Of a DNA stretch of 16,523 nucleotides, positions 16,296-16,523 are shown piece after piece (the stretch's first letter is position 1; each line of letters opens with the position of its first letter). The stretch is taken from NCBI GenBank assembly GCA_001028025.1, contig LDAQ01000051.1, positions 1-16,523 of the forward strand. Direction: 5' to 3'. Source of the stretch: Faecalicatena fissicatena. Its GTDB lineage: Bacteria > Bacillota > Clostridia > Lachnospirales > Lachnospiraceae. Position numbers and translations under genes: made by a program. The notes below the pieces were generated by a model, which saw nothing but the letters and a program-made list of their open reading frames with translations, did no database searches and had not been told where the DNA came from.

Positions 16296-16523
16296 ACTCG
16301 GGAGCGGATGGAGGGGGCGCTTACCGTGAGCCGGGACGGACTGTGAAAAGCACCTGTCCTGTTGGAAATACAGCCGCTGCGCTAAGCGGCAGTAAGAGGA
16401 AATCCGCAAAATCAGTCAGAACCGAACGCATTCACCGTTTAATCTGATGATTAAACGCCTCAGGCGTTCTAAAAATCTGCTTCGGAAGCAGATTTTTTCT
16501 GACTGATTTCGCGGATTTCCTCT
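16296..16523 (-). repeat. Foldback element E3 (truncated by window edge)
   Basis: Same family and orientation as E1. The left end module ACTCGGGAG (16296-16304), GGGGGCGC (16313-16320) and CGTGAGCCGGGAC matches E1 at 7578-7622. TGGAAA (16363) lies exactly 57 nt before AACC (16420-16423), as in E1 (7635 and 7692). Outer arms 16395-16420 and 16498-16523 pair at 25 of 26 positions, and the right arm runs off the window. Inside are stem GAACGC/GCGTTC (16424-16429/16464-16469) with hairpin CGTTTAATC-TGAT-GATTAAACG (16436-16457), and a 12-bp hairpin (16471-16482/16486-16497). An extra hairpin GCCGCT/AGCGGC (16373-16378/16385-16390) lies in the left arm. The short open frame here (16259-16447) follows the repeat and is not a believable gene. 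Confidence 0.82.

Noticed and set aside
16259..16447. 62-codon open frame at the right edge
   Set aside because: It lies wholly inside element E3 with no convincing ribosome site, and its frame follows the repeat structure.

Overview
The window looks like a chromosomal segment of an anaerobic, low- to mid-GC Firmicute, most likely a Lachnospiraceae-type Clostridia (Blautia/Dorea/Ruminococcus-like). This is inferred from strong AGGAGG ribosome binding sites, TTGACA/TATAAT promoters, two TipAS-type MerR regulators, a Crp/Fnr regulator divergent from a ferredoxin, a YtrA-type GntR/ABC operon and a PurF-like protein that starts MGGFFG. No rRNA, tRNA, CRISPR array, transposase or integrase was found.

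Layout. 1-204: partial structured foldback element. 244-1083 (-): MerR/TipAS regulator 1. 1245-2165 (-): AraC regulator, divergent from 2377-3501 (+), a stand-alone PTS EIIC. 3671-6763 (-): PurF-like protein, tyrosine phosphatase and Crp/Fnr regulator, divergent from 6897-7598 (+), a ferredoxin-type protein. 7600-8457: two large foldback elements in opposite orientation around a 224-bp gene-free spacer. 8458-9222 (-): MerR/TipAS regulator 2. 9512-12730 (+): carB, without carA beside it. 12997-14948 (-): GntR repressor, ABC ATPase and ABC permease as one operon. 15177-16097 (-): YdhF-like aldo/keto reductase. 16296-16523: a fourth foldback element, cut by the window edge.

The most interesting content is non-coding. 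Four copies of one element family (called E0-E3 here) lie between genes. Each complete copy (E1, E2) has long inverted arms (86 and 109 nt). The arms enclose a hairpin plus a two-part stem whose tip is always the same small loop (TGAT on one strand, ATCA on the other). Stem sequences differ completely between copies while base pairing, loop identity and spacing are kept, as expected for a selected RNA or single-stranded DNA structure. Conserved end modules (CTCCSGTCTG...GATGNRCCCAGC at one end; GCGCCCCC...CTCCCCGAGT at the other) give the element a polarity: E0, E1 and E3 read on the minus strand and E2 on the plus strand. I do not recognise it as a named family. It could be a non-autonomous mobile element (MITE-like) or a structured RNA.

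Regulation is readable at several genes. Both MerR genes have 19-bp-spacer promoters, and MerR2 has a perfect 15-bp palindrome in its spacer. The GntR operon has a dyad just downstream of its -10. The Crp/Fnr gene has a dyad between promoter and start codon. carB has an 11-bp perfect inverted repeat upstream of its promoter. The aldo/keto reductase leader contains a terminator-like hairpin.

The PurF-like protein keeps the phosphoribosyltransferase PRPP loop and the iron-sulfur cysteines, but it has lost Cys1 and other glutaminase residues, so it is probably not a normal glutamine-dependent PurF.
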